Translations under genes and position numbers: made by a program
In this document: positions 1-6,544 of the stretch, piece by piece
Numbering within the stretch: the first letter of the stretch is position 1
Layout of the letters: every line of letters starts with the position of its first letter
NCBI GenBank assembly: GCA_900769765.1
Contig: CAAGHW010000071.1
Coordinates: 1-8,422 of the forward strand
Direction: 5' to 3'
Origin: Bacteroidaceae bacterium
Lineage (GTDB): Bacteria > Bacteroidota > Bacteroidia > Bacteroidales > Bacteroidaceae
DNA: 8,422 nt
The notes under the pieces: model-generated
Databases searched by the model: none
What the model saw: only the letters and a program-made list of their open reading frames with translations
Told to the model about the DNA's origin: nothing

Positions 1-1575
1 CTTAATCTTATTGACACTCCGGGACACGTTGACTTCTCGTACGAGGTGTCGCGTTCTATTGCTGCCTGTGAGGGTGCGTTGCTTGTCGTTGATGCTACAC
101 AGGGAGTTCAGGCACAGACAATATCAAACCTTTATATGGCTGTTGACCAGGGTCTTGAGATTATCCCTGTAATCAACAAGTGCGATATGATCAACGCTAT
201 GCCCGAAGAGGTCAAGGACGAAATCGTTGACCTTATCGGTTGCGACCGCGAAGATATCATCGAGGCTTCGGGTAAGACAGGTATGGGTGTCGAGGAGATT
301 CTCAAAGCTGTTGTGGAGCGCATCCCTGCTCCTGTCGGTGACGAAGAGGCTCCATTGCAGGCTCTTATCTTCGACTCTGTGTTCAACTCGTTCCGTGGTA
401 TCATCGCATATTTCAAGATAACAAACGGTGTGCTTCGCAAAGGCGACAAGGTCAAGTTCTTCAATACGGGTAAGGAGTACGATGCCGATGAGATAGGTGT
501 ATTGAAAATGGATTTGTCACCACGCCCGGAGTTGCGTACCGGTGATGTGGGTTATATAATCTCTGGTATCAAGACATCGAGAGAGGTCAAGGTGGGTGAT
601 ACCATTACACATATTGCCCGTCCTTGTTCTTCTGCCATTTCGGGATTCGAGGAGGTTAAGCCTATGGTCTTTGCCGGTGTATATCCTATCGATGCCGAGG
701 ATTATGAGGATTTGCGTGCGTCGCTCGAGAAGTTGCAGCTTAACGATGCTTCGTTGACATTCTCTCCCGAATCGTCGGCTGCGTTGGGTTTTGGTTTCCG
801 TTGCGGTTTCTTGGGCTTGTTGCACATGGAGATTGTTCAGGAGCGTCTTGACCGCGAGTTCGATATGAGTGTCATCACCACAGTACCCAACGTGTCGTAT
901 ATGGTGTATGACAAGCAGGGTGGTTCAAAGGAGGTTCACAACCCCGGCGGCATGCCCGACCAGACTCTTATCGACCACATCGAAGAGCCGTATATCAATG
1001 CAAGCATCATCACACGTGCCGAGTATATAGGTCCAATCATGACTCTCTGTCTTTCAAAGCGTGGCGAGTTGTTGAAGCAGGAATTCATTACCGGTAACCG
1101 CGTGGATATACGTTTCCTTTTGCCGCTTGGTGAGATTGTGATTGACTTCTACGACAAGCTGAAGAGTATTTCAAAGGGTTATGCTTCGTTCGACTATCAT
1201 CCTGCAGGCTTCAGGACATCAAAACTTATCAAGCTCGATATCCTTTTGAACGGCGAGCCTGTCGATGCCCTTTCAACTCTTACACACGTAGATAATGCTT
1301 ATGGTCTTGGCCGTCAGATGTGCGAGAAGCTTCGCGACCTTATCCCCAGACAGCAGTTCGATATTGCTCTTCAGGCAGCTATCGGTACAAAGATTATCGC
1401 CCGCGAAACCATCAAGCAGGTACGTAAGGATGTAACAGCCAAGTGTTATGGTGGTGACGTTTCGCGTAAGCGTAAGTTGCTCGAGAAACAGAAGAAGGGT
1501 AAGAAGCGTATGAAGCAGATTGGTAATGTCGAGGTACCGCAAAAGGCGTTCCTCGCAGTGTTGAAACTTGATTAA
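1..1575 (+). CDS. lepA: Elongation factor 4 (LepA), 5'-truncated by the window edge
   Basis: Translational GTPase that binds ribosomes and is proposed to back-translocate or remodel stalled ribosomes and to assist initiation or assembly. The reading frame is open from base 1, so the true start lies upstream. The visible part is 524 residues against about 600 for the family, so roughly 75 residues are missing, including the P-loop. Visible GTPase motifs are DTPGH (residues 5-9 of the visible part, G3), NKCD (59-62, G4) and ASGKTG (89-94, G5-like). EF-G-like domains II, III and V follow. The last ~44 residues (481-524) are the LepA-specific C-terminal domain, starting KCYGGDVSRK and containing KKRMKQIGNVEVPQ, which separates it from EF-G, TypA and TetM. 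The GTG at 46 is internal (a valine after FSYE) and is not a start. It ends 42 nt before ftsY. Identification is very secure. Confidence 0.98.
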   Translation, partial: LNLIDTPGHVDFSYEVSRSIAACEGALLVVDATQGVQAQTISNLYMAVDQGLEIIPVINKCDMINAMPEEVKDEIVDLIGCDREDIIEASGKTGMGVEEILKAVVERIPAPVGDEEAPLQALIFDSVFNSFRGIIAYFKITNGVLRKGDKVKFFNTGKEYDADEIGVLKMDLSPRPELRTGDVGYIISGIKTSREVKVGDTITHIARPCSSAISGFEEVKPMVFAGVYPIDAEDYEDLRASLEKLQLNDASLTFSPESSAALGFGFRCGFLGLLHMEIVQERLDREFDMSVITTVPNVSYMVYDKQGGSKEVHNPGGMPDQTLIDHIEEPYINASIITRAEYIGPIMTLCLSKRGELLKQEFITGNRVDIRFLLPLGEIVIDFYDKLKSISKGYASFDYHPAGFRTSKLIKLDILLNGEPVDALSTLTHVDNAYGLGRQMCEKLRDLIPRQQFDIALQAAIGTKIIARETIKQVRKDVTAKCYGGDVSRKRKLLEKQKKGKKRMKQIGNVEVPQKAFLAVLKLD

Positions 1576-1580
1576 AACAG

Positions 1581-1597
1581 GCATGGTTCAACCATGC
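1581..1597. other. Perfect intergenic hairpin between lepA and ftsY
   Basis: The sequence GCATGGTTCAACCATGC is a 7-bp perfect stem (GCATGGT/ACCATGC) with a TCA loop, beginning 5 nt after the lepA stop codon. On the + strand no T-run follows it, so it does not look like a standard intrinsic terminator in that direction. On the - strand it would be followed by CTGTTTTAATC, which is weakly terminator-like. It may be an RNA 3'-end or processing structure, or it may modulate ftsY translation. The hairpin is directly visible; its role is inferred. Confidence 0.5.
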
Positions 1598-1617
1598 GGA
1601 ATATAATAGCAAAGAAT

Positions 1618-2571
1618 ATGGGAATATTCAGTTTTTTCAGTAAAGAGAAAAAAGAGGTTCTTGACCAAGGATTGTCAAAGACCAAAGAGAGTGTGTTCGG
1701 CAAGATTGCCCGTGCCATTGCCGGAAAGAGCGAGATTGATGACGAGGTCCTCGATAACCTCGAAGAGGTGCTTGTTACATCCGATGTAGGTGTAGAGACC
1801 ACATTGAAGATTATCGACCGCGTGCAGAAACGTGCAGCGCGTGACAAATTTATGAATACCAATGAACTCAACAAGTTGTTGAAAGACGAGATAGCACAGC
1901 TGTTGATGGAGAACAATACCGCCGACGGCGATTCTTTCGACATCCCTGCAGGCGCAGGCAAGCCATACGTCATTATGGTTGTGGGTGTGAACGGTGTGGG
2001 TAAGACAACAACTATAGGCAAGCTTGCACACCAATTCAAGAAAGCCGGTAAAAAGGTTTATCTCGGTGCAGCCGACACGTTCCGTGCTGCTGCCGTAGAA
2101 CAGCTTGTGGAGTGGGGCCGTCGTGCCGATGTGCCTGTCATCAAGCAGGGTATGGGCTCCGATCCTGCATCAGTCGCGTTCGATACTCTTTCTTCGGCCG
2201 TAGCAAACGATGCCGATGTGGTTATTATCGATACCGCAGGTCGTCTGCACAATAAGGTGGGCTTGATGAATGAGCTTACAAAGATAAAGAATGTAATGAA
2301 AAAGGTGGTGCCCTGTGCTCCCGACGACGTGTTGTTGGTGCTTGACGGCTCTACAGGACAGAATGCCTTTGAACAGGCAAAACAGTTCACCAAGGCAACA
2401 GAGGTTACATCGCTTGCCATTACCAAACTCGACGGCACAGCAAAGGGCGGTGTCGTTATAGGTATCAGCGACCAGTTCAAGATTCCTGTAAAGTATATCG
2501 GTCTTGGCGAGGGTATCGACCATCTGCAGATATTCAACCGCGAGGAGTTTGTTGATTCACTATTCGGATAA
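1618..2571 (+). CDS. ftsY: Signal recognition particle receptor FtsY
   Basis: SRP-family GTPase that docks SRP-ribosome-nascent-chain complexes at the inner membrane for co-translational insertion. From the chosen start it is 317 residues: an NG core without the long acidic A domain of E. coli FtsY. The N-terminus MGIFSFFSKEKKE is a short amphipathic, lysine-bearing segment suited to membrane binding. A four-helix N domain follows, then the G domain with GVNGVGKT (123-130, P-loop), DTFRAAAVEQ (G2 region), DTAGR (205-209), TKLD (269-272) and GLGEG (295-299). An in-frame ATG at 1594 would add eight residues, but it falls inside the intergenic hairpin and the extension (MRNIIAKN) is not FtsY-like, so 1618 is preferred. 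The stop is 3 nt before rimO, indicating co-transcription and probably translational coupling. FtsY next to RimO is a familiar Bacteroidota arrangement. Confidence 0.97.
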   Translation: MGIFSFFSKEKKEVLDQGLSKTKESVFGKIARAIAGKSEIDDEVLDNLEEVLVTSDVGVETTLKIIDRVQKRAARDKFMNTNELNKLLKDEIAQLLMENNTADGDSFDIPAGAGKPYVIMVVGVNGVGKTTTIGKLAHQFKKAGKKVYLGAADTFRAAAVEQLVEWGRRADVPVIKQGMGSDPASVAFDTLSSAVANDADVVIIDTAGRLHNKVGLMNELTKIKNVMKKVVPCAPDDVLLVLDGSTGQNAFEQAKQFTKATEVTSLAITKLDGTAKGGVVIGISDQFKIPVKYIGLGEGIDHLQIFNREEFVDSLFG

Positions 2572-2574
2572 GCA

Positions 2575-3885
2575 ATGAAAAAAAATCGTGTCGATGTCAT
2601 AACAATGGGTTGCTCAAAGAATCTTGTCGATTCAGAGCGTCTTATGCGTCAGTTGCAGGAGTGTGGCTACGAGGTTACACACGACAGCGAAGAGCCTTGT
2701 GGTGCCATAGCTGTCATAAACACTTGCGGATTCATTGGCGATGCAAAAGAGGAATCCATAAATATGATTCTCGAATTCTGTCAGCGCAAGGAAGAGGGCG
2801 ACCTTGAGAAACTGTATGTCATGGGATGCCTCTCGGAGCGTTATCTGACCGAGTTGCGCGAAGAGATAACACAAGTTGACAAGTTCTACGGCAAATTCAA
2901 TTGGACAGAACTTATCACAGACCTGAAAAAAGAGTATAACGAAGGTATTGCACGCGAGAGAGTGCTTACCACTCCCGGGCATTATGCCTATCTTAAAATT
3001 TCGGAGGGTTGTAACCGTCGCTGTGCCTATTGTGCCATACCTATAATTACAGGAGCGCACAAGTCGCGTCCCATGGAGGATATTCTCGACGAGGTGCGTT
3101 ATCTTGTGTCAAAAGGTGTCAAGGAGTTCCAGATAATAGCTCAGGAACTCACATTCTATGGTGTTGACCTGTACAAGAAACAGACTATAGCCGAACTTGT
3201 CGAGAGAATTTCGGATATCGAGGGCGTCGAGTGGATTCGTCTGCACTACGCTTATCCTGCGAACTTCCCATACGACCTGTTGCGTGTGATGCGTGAGAGA
3301 AAGAACGTATGCAAGTATCTTGATATCGCCTTGCAGCATGTAAGTACCAAGATGCTGAAGAAGATGTTGCGTAATGTAACCAAAGAGGATACATACGCTC
3401 TTGTGGAGAGAATGCGCAGCGAGGTTCCCGGTATATGCCTTAGAACAACTATGATGGTTGGCTTCCCTGGTGAAACGGAAAAGGACTTCGAGGAGTTGAT
3501 GGACTTTGTCAAGTGGGCAAAGTTCGACCGTCTTGGAGCCTTCGCCTATAGCGAGGAAGAGGGTACATACGCAGGGGAGAACTATCGCGACAATGTGTCG
3601 AAAAAGAAGAAGCAGGAGCGTCTCGACCGTCTTATGGAGGTGCAGCAGCGTATCTCTACAAGATTGAACGATGCAAAGGTGGGAAATGTCTATAAGACCA
3701 TAATCGACAGGGTAGAGGGCGATTATTATATAGGACGTACGGAGTTCGATTCGCCCGATGTCGATACCGAAGTGCTTATAAATGTAGCCGAGGGCGATTT
3801 GCAGATAGGCGCATTCTATGATGTGCGTATAACCGACGCTACGGAATTTGACCTTATGGGAACTTTAGAAAAGGGGAATGATTGA
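2575..3885 (+). CDS. rimO: Ribosomal protein uS12 methylthiotransferase RimO
   Basis: Radical-SAM enzyme that adds a beta-methylthio group to a conserved aspartate of ribosomal protein uS12 (S12). It has the usual three parts. The N-terminal MTTase (UPF0004) domain has its cluster cysteines at C13 (MGCSKNLVDSE), C51 (NTCGFI) and C85 (MGCLSE). The radical-SAM barrel has CNRRCAYC (C146, C150, C153), the CX3CX2C motif that binds the catalytic 4Fe-4S cluster and S-adenosylmethionine. A C-terminal TRAM-like segment (about residues 368-436) binds substrate. Its 436 residues match the family. The MGCSKNLVDSE signature and SGEG-like ISEGCNRRC context fit RimO rather than MiaB, which modifies tRNA. 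All six cluster cysteines are present, so it should be active. It starts 3 nt after the ftsY stop; the HU gene starts 24 nt downstream. Confidence 0.97.
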   Translation: MKKNRVDVITMGCSKNLVDSERLMRQLQECGYEVTHDSEEPCGAIAVINTCGFIGDAKEESINMILEFCQRKEEGDLEKLYVMGCLSERYLTELREEITQVDKFYGKFNWTELITDLKKEYNEGIARERVLTTPGHYAYLKISEGCNRRCAYCAIPIITGAHKSRPMEDILDEVRYLVSKGVKEFQIIAQELTFYGVDLYKKQTIAELVERISDIEGVEWIRLHYAYPANFPYDLLRVMRERKNVCKYLDIALQHVSTKMLKKMLRNVTKEDTYALVERMRSEVPGICLRTTMMVGFPGETEKDFEELMDFVKWAKFDRLGAFAYSEEEGTYAGENYRDNVSKKKKQERLDRLMEVQQRISTRLNDAKVGNVYKTIIDRVEGDYYIGRTEFDSPDVDTEVLINVAEGDLQIGAFYDVRITDATEFDLMGTLEKGND

Positions 3886-3909
3886 TTCCTGTAAAAAAAG
3901 AACGATAAT

Positions 3910-4191
3910 ATGAATAACAAGGAATTTATTACAAAATTGGCAAAACGATGCAATATCACAATTGCCGAAGCTGCGACTAACGTCGATGCATTTGTAAATG
4001 TAATGACCGACCGTCTTAAAGAGAACGACCAGCTAAATATTTCCGGCTTTGGCGTTCTTGAGGTTAAGATGCGTAAAGAGAGACTGTCGGTAAATCCAAA
4101 GACCGGACAACGGTTCCTTGTGCCGCCGAAGGTGGTGCCTTCGTTCCGTCCGAGCAATAAACTGAAAGAAAAATTCAACGAAAAGGGGTAA
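3910..4191 (+). CDS. HU/IHF-family DNA-binding protein (stand-alone)
   Basis: Small (93-residue) basic nucleoid-type protein. It has the HU fold order: an N-terminal helical dimerisation part (MNNKEFITKLAKRCNITI onward), the turn ISGFGVLEVK (about residues 44-53, matching the family's GFGTF-type motif), the DNA-arm region with NPKTG (about residues 62-66), and the closing PSFRPSNKLKEKF segment, which resembles the FKPGKALK end of HU. Length matches canonical HU (about 90). It would bind and bend DNA as a homodimer or heterodimer. Its stop codon is 4 nt before the next gene, which also begins with an HU domain, so a heterodimer between the two products is plausible (inference). Whether it is a general nucleoid protein or a dedicated partner of the membrane HU protein cannot be decided from sequence. 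Confidence 0.9.
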   Translation: MNNKEFITKLAKRCNITIAEAATNVDAFVNVMTDRLKENDQLNISGFGVLEVKMRKERLSVNPKTGQRFLVPPKVVPSFRPSNKLKEKFNEKG

Positions 4192-4195
4192 GTCT

Positions 4196-5416
4196 ATGGA
4201 TGCAAAACTTAACCATTCCGATTTGAGTGCATTGTTGGCAAAAGAGGCCGGTATGTCACTCGTAAAAGCCGAACTGTTTACAAAGGCTCTCTTTGACATC
4301 ATCATAGAAGGTCTTGAGCAGGACGGTGTAGTAAAGATAAATGGTCTTGGCACTTTCAAGTTGACAGATGTTGCAAGTCGTAGCAGTGTCAATGTCAATA
4401 CAGGTGAAAAGTTCGAGATAAAAGGTCATAAGAAGCTGATTTTTACTCCTGCCGATACTCTCAAGGATTGCATAAACCAACCGTTTGCAATGTTTGAGCC
4501 TGTTGAGGTGGATGAGACATACAGCGACGACAATGACGAGGAGAACAACGATTTGGCGGCAGAGGAAAACTCTGTTGTTGAGGATGTTCAGGCCGAAGAA
4601 AACGAAGCTGTGGCAGATGTAGAAGAGGTCGTTGTCGAAGAAACGGTTGTAGAGGAAGCTGTTGTGGCTGATGTTGCTGTTGCAGAAGAGGAGAAAAAGA
4701 CTGAAGAAGAGACAGCGCAGGCCGATGAGGTTACAGAACAGACTGTTGCCGAGCAACCCAAACGTCCTGAACCTGTAATGGTACATGTGCCGAAGAAAGA
4801 GAAAAAGCAGTTTGCTGTTCCCGAGAACAAGGGCAGGAAAAGCTATAAATGGCTCTATGCCGTACTCTCTGTTTTTGCTATCTGTGCAGTGTTGGCTGTG
4901 ATTTATTTTGTTCCGTCAAAACAGACTGAAACCGTTGCAAAAGAGGACGTTGCGGTTGTTGAAGGACATAAGGCCGATGCCGTGACCGGTGCAACCATAG
5001 TAGAGGAAACCGTTGCAAAGAACGAGCATCAGACCGACGCTGTTACAGGTGCAACTGTTGATGCCACATCAGGCGCTACGCCACAGGATAAGGAACTCGT
5101 TTCAAAGGAAGAGTCGTTCAATGAGCTTGTTGCAGAGGAGAACGTCGCCGAAGAGTACAAGTTTGTCGTAACAGAAGAACTTGCTTCGCTCGACCTTAAG
5201 AATGTTACGGTAGCCGATACGCTACAATATGAAGTCGCAGGTGTCTGGGTTGAACATAAGGTTGTAGCACAGGAGACATTGACAAGAATTGCTTTGAAAT
5301 ATTATGGTGATAAAAAGTTGTGGCCTTATATCGTGAAGTATAATTCCCTGACTCGTCCCGACGATTTGAGAAAGGGCATGAAACTTCTTATACCTAAGTT
5401 GATACCAGCAAATTAA
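4196..5416 (+). CDS. Membrane-spanning HU-LysM fusion protein with three flavinylation-like motifs
   Basis: A 406-residue protein with clear architecture. Residues 1-95 are an HU/IHF-like domain with INGLGTFKL (48-56) and an NVNTGEKF arm region. Residues about 100-195 are a low-complexity acidic linker rich in Glu, Val, Ala and Asp. Residues 201-218 are Lys/Arg-rich. Residues 219-239 form one hydrophobic helix. Residues 240-350 are a stalk, and residues about 354-400 are a LysM domain (HKVVAQETLTRIALKYYGD, ending LIPK). Positive charges before the helix predict that the HU domain is cytosolic and LysM is periplasmic, so the protein could tether chromosome to peptidoglycan. HU fusions with envelope-binding domains are known in Bacteroidota, where a nucleoid or segregation role has been suggested. 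The stalk holds DAVTGAT (261-267), DAVTGAT (281-287) and DATSGAT (289-295), each fitting the Dxx[S/T]GAT motif used by ApbE, though no FMN-binding domain is visible. It probably ends its operon at the hairpin downstream. Domain calls are strong; function is inferred. Confidence 0.92.
   Translation: MDAKLNHSDLSALLAKEAGMSLVKAELFTKALFDIIIEGLEQDGVVKINGLGTFKLTDVASRSSVNVNTGEKFEIKGHKKLIFTPADTLKDCINQPFAMFEPVEVDETYSDDNDEENNDLAAEENSVVEDVQAEENEAVADVEEVVVEETVVEEAVVADVAVAEEEKKTEEETAQADEVTEQTVAEQPKRPEPVMVHVPKKEKKQFAVPENKGRKSYKWLYAVLSVFAICAVLAVIYFVPSKQTETVAKEDVAVVEGHKADAVTGATIVEETVAKNEHQTDAVTGATVDATSGATPQDKELVSKEESFNELVAEENVAEEYKFVVTEELASLDLKNVTVADTLQYEVAGVWVEHKVVAQETLTRIALKYYGDKKLWPYIVKYNSLTRPDDLRKGMKLLIPKLIPAN
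4496..4765 (+). repeat. Low-complexity acidic Glu/Val linker coding region
   Basis: Encodes about 90 residues of the HU-LysM protein dominated by Glu, Val, Ala, Asp and Thr, with irregular repeats such as EEVVVEETVVEEAVV. At DNA level it is a degenerate run of GTT/GTA, GAA/GAG and GCT/GCA codons, not an exact tandem repeat. It probably forms a flexible, negatively charged cytosolic spacer between the DNA-binding HU domain and the membrane helix. Such segments commonly vary in length between relatives. Confidence 0.75.
4976..5080 (+). repeat. Three Dxx[S/T]GAT motifs in the HU-LysM periplasmic stalk
   Basis: Codes for DAVTGAT (4976-4996), DAVTGAT (5036-5056) and DATSGAT (5060-5080). The first two start exactly 20 residues apart and the second and third 8 apart. 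A TVAK tetrapeptide also precedes each of the first two copies, at slightly different distances, suggesting an old imperfect duplication of a larger unit. The motif Dxx[S/T]GAT is the established acceptor pattern for covalent FMN attachment by ApbE in NqrC, RnfG and other FMN-bind proteins. Here it lies outside any recognisable FMN-bind domain. The motifs are directly visible; flavinylation is a hypothesis. Confidence 0.7.
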
Positions 5417-5435
5417 CTGTTTTGCGTTAAAGTAT

Positions 5436-5465
5436 GTTTAAAGCAACATTGCTTAAACCTCTTTT
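5436..5465 (+). terminator. Probable intrinsic terminator after the HU-LysM gene
   Basis: GTTTAA (5436-5441) pairs with TTAAAC (5453-5458), and GCAA (5443-5446) pairs with TTGC (5449-5452), with one bulged A at 5442 and a very short CA apical loop that would open to a larger one. CCTCTTTT follows directly (T-run 5462-5465). The stem is A/T-rich and the T-run short, so it is a modest terminator. Its place 20 nt after the stop codon, ahead of a promoter-like box, supports the call. Confidence 0.5.
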
Positions 5466-5499
5466 AAATAAATTAACACGCAAAAATATTCAAAAGCAG

Positions 5500-5507
5500 T
5501 AATTTTG
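5500..5507 (+). promoter_or_regulatory. Candidate Bacteroidota promoter -7 box upstream of the moxR-type gene
   Basis: TAATTTTG matches the Bacteroidota sigma-ABfr -7 consensus TAnnTTTG exactly. It predicts a transcript start near 5513 and a leader of roughly 27 nt before the ATG at 5540. No good TTTG -33 element is present at the expected distance upstream, which lowers confidence. The surrounding sequence is strongly A/T-rich, as is typical of promoters. Confidence 0.45.
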
Positions 5508-5539
5508 TAAAAAATAAATGTAAAATCGAATATATAATT

Positions 5540-6535
5540 ATGAGTGCAACAATTGACATTCGTGAATTGAATGAAATGATTGAAAAGCAGAGCGGTTTCG
5601 TCACCAATCTGCAAGCCGGAATGGACCAGGTCATTGTCGGTCAGAAACATCTGGTGGAGTCGTTGCTTATCGGTCTTTTGGCCGACGGACACATTCTTTT
5701 GGAAGGTCTTCCAGGTTTGGCAAAGACTCTTGCGATAAAGACTCTGTCGGAGCTTATTGATGCCGATTTCAGCCGTATCCAGTTCACCCCCGACCTTTTG
5801 CCTGCCGACGTTGTAGGTACAATGGTATATAGCCAGAAGAGTGAGGAGTTCAAGGTGAAGAAAGGTCCTGTCTTTGCCAATTTTGTATTGGCTGATGAGA
5901 TTAACCGTGCTCCGGCCAAAGTGCAGAGTGCATTGCTCGAGGCTATGCAGGAGCGTCAGGTAACTATCGGTAAGGATACATTTGCCTTGCCGCAGCCTTT
6001 CCTTGTACTTGCCACACAGAACCCTATAGAGCAAGAGGGTACATATCCGTTGCCCGAGGCACAGGTCGACCGTTTCATGCTCAAGGTTGTTATAGGTTAT
6101 CCCGAACTCTCAGAGGAGAAAAAGATCATACGCCAGAATATCACAGGCGAGAAGATTACCGTCAAGCCTATTCTGAAGCCCGAAGAGATTGTAGAGGCAC
6201 GCAAGGTGGTTCGTCAGGTATATCTCGATGAGAAGATTGAGCAGTACATTGCCGATATCGTCTTTGCGACACGTTACCCCGACAAGTACGGCATGAAGGA
6301 ACTGAAAGAGATGATCTCTTTCGGTGCATCTCCACGTGCGTCTATAAACCTTGCACTTGCTGCACGTGCTTACGCGTTCATCAAGCGCAGAGGATATGTC
6401 GTTCCCGAAGATGTACGCGCCGTAGCGCACGATGTATTGCGTCACCGCATAGGTTTGAGCTATGAGGCCGAGGCAAGCAATATGACTTCTGACGAGATTG
6501 TAAGCCTTATTCTGAATAGAGTAGAAGTACCTTGA
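5540..6535 (+). CDS. MoxR-family AAA+ ATPase (Bat operon type)
   Basis: Cytosolic AAA+ chaperone-like ATPase of 331 residues. MoxR proteins typically work with VWA-domain proteins encoded beside them to mature or activate protein complexes. Visible motifs are Walker A GLPGLAKT (56-63), the Walker B region FVLADEINRAP (D119, E120), sensor-1 LATQNP (157-162) followed by the family block EQEGTYPLPEAQ with an arginine in QVDRF, and the C-terminal lid with SFGASPRASINL. All catalytic residues are intact and length is normal. The start at 5540 follows the probable promoter, so this is likely the first gene of its operon. It is followed after 9 nt by the DUF58 gene. In Bacteroides fragilis a related bat operon contributes to aerotolerance and oxidative stress survival; the same role is inferred here. 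Confidence 0.95.
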   Translation: MSATIDIRELNEMIEKQSGFVTNLQAGMDQVIVGQKHLVESLLIGLLADGHILLEGLPGLAKTLAIKTLSELIDADFSRIQFTPDLLPADVVGTMVYSQKSEEFKVKKGPVFANFVLADEINRAPAKVQSALLEAMQERQVTIGKDTFALPQPFLVLATQNPIEQEGTYPLPEAQVDRFMLKVVIGYPELSEEKKIIRQNITGEKITVKPILKPEEIVEARKVVRQVYLDEKIEQYIADIVFATRYPDKYGMKELKEMISFGASPRASINLALAARAYAFIKRRGYVVPEDVRAVAHDVLRHRIGLSYEAEASNMTSDEIVSLILNRVEVP

Positions 6536-6544
6536 TAATAGGAT

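Noticed and set aside
46..48. GTG at 46 as the start of lepA
   Set aside because: The frame is open back to base 1 and the upstream residues LNLIDTPGHVDFSYE are core LepA GTPase sequence, so the gene simply enters from outside the window.
1572..2039. Antisense 155-residue open frame over ftsY
   Set aside because: It is a shadow of the conserved FtsY coding sequence with no domain signal.
4588..4830. Antisense open frame encoding a Ser/Thr-rich 80-residue protein
   Set aside because: It is the mirror of the Glu/Val-rich linker codons on the + strand; the composition is an artefact and there is no start context or homology.
4976..5080. A full FMN-bind domain around the flavinylation-like motifs
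   Set aside because: Only the short motifs are seen; there is no room or sequence pattern for the 80-100-residue domain, and the xTS that often follows GAT is missing. Only the motif hypothesis is kept.
5453..6034. Antisense 193-residue open frame over the moxR start
   Set aside because: It overlaps a well-supported MoxR gene including Walker A, and it has no recognisable domain or promoter.
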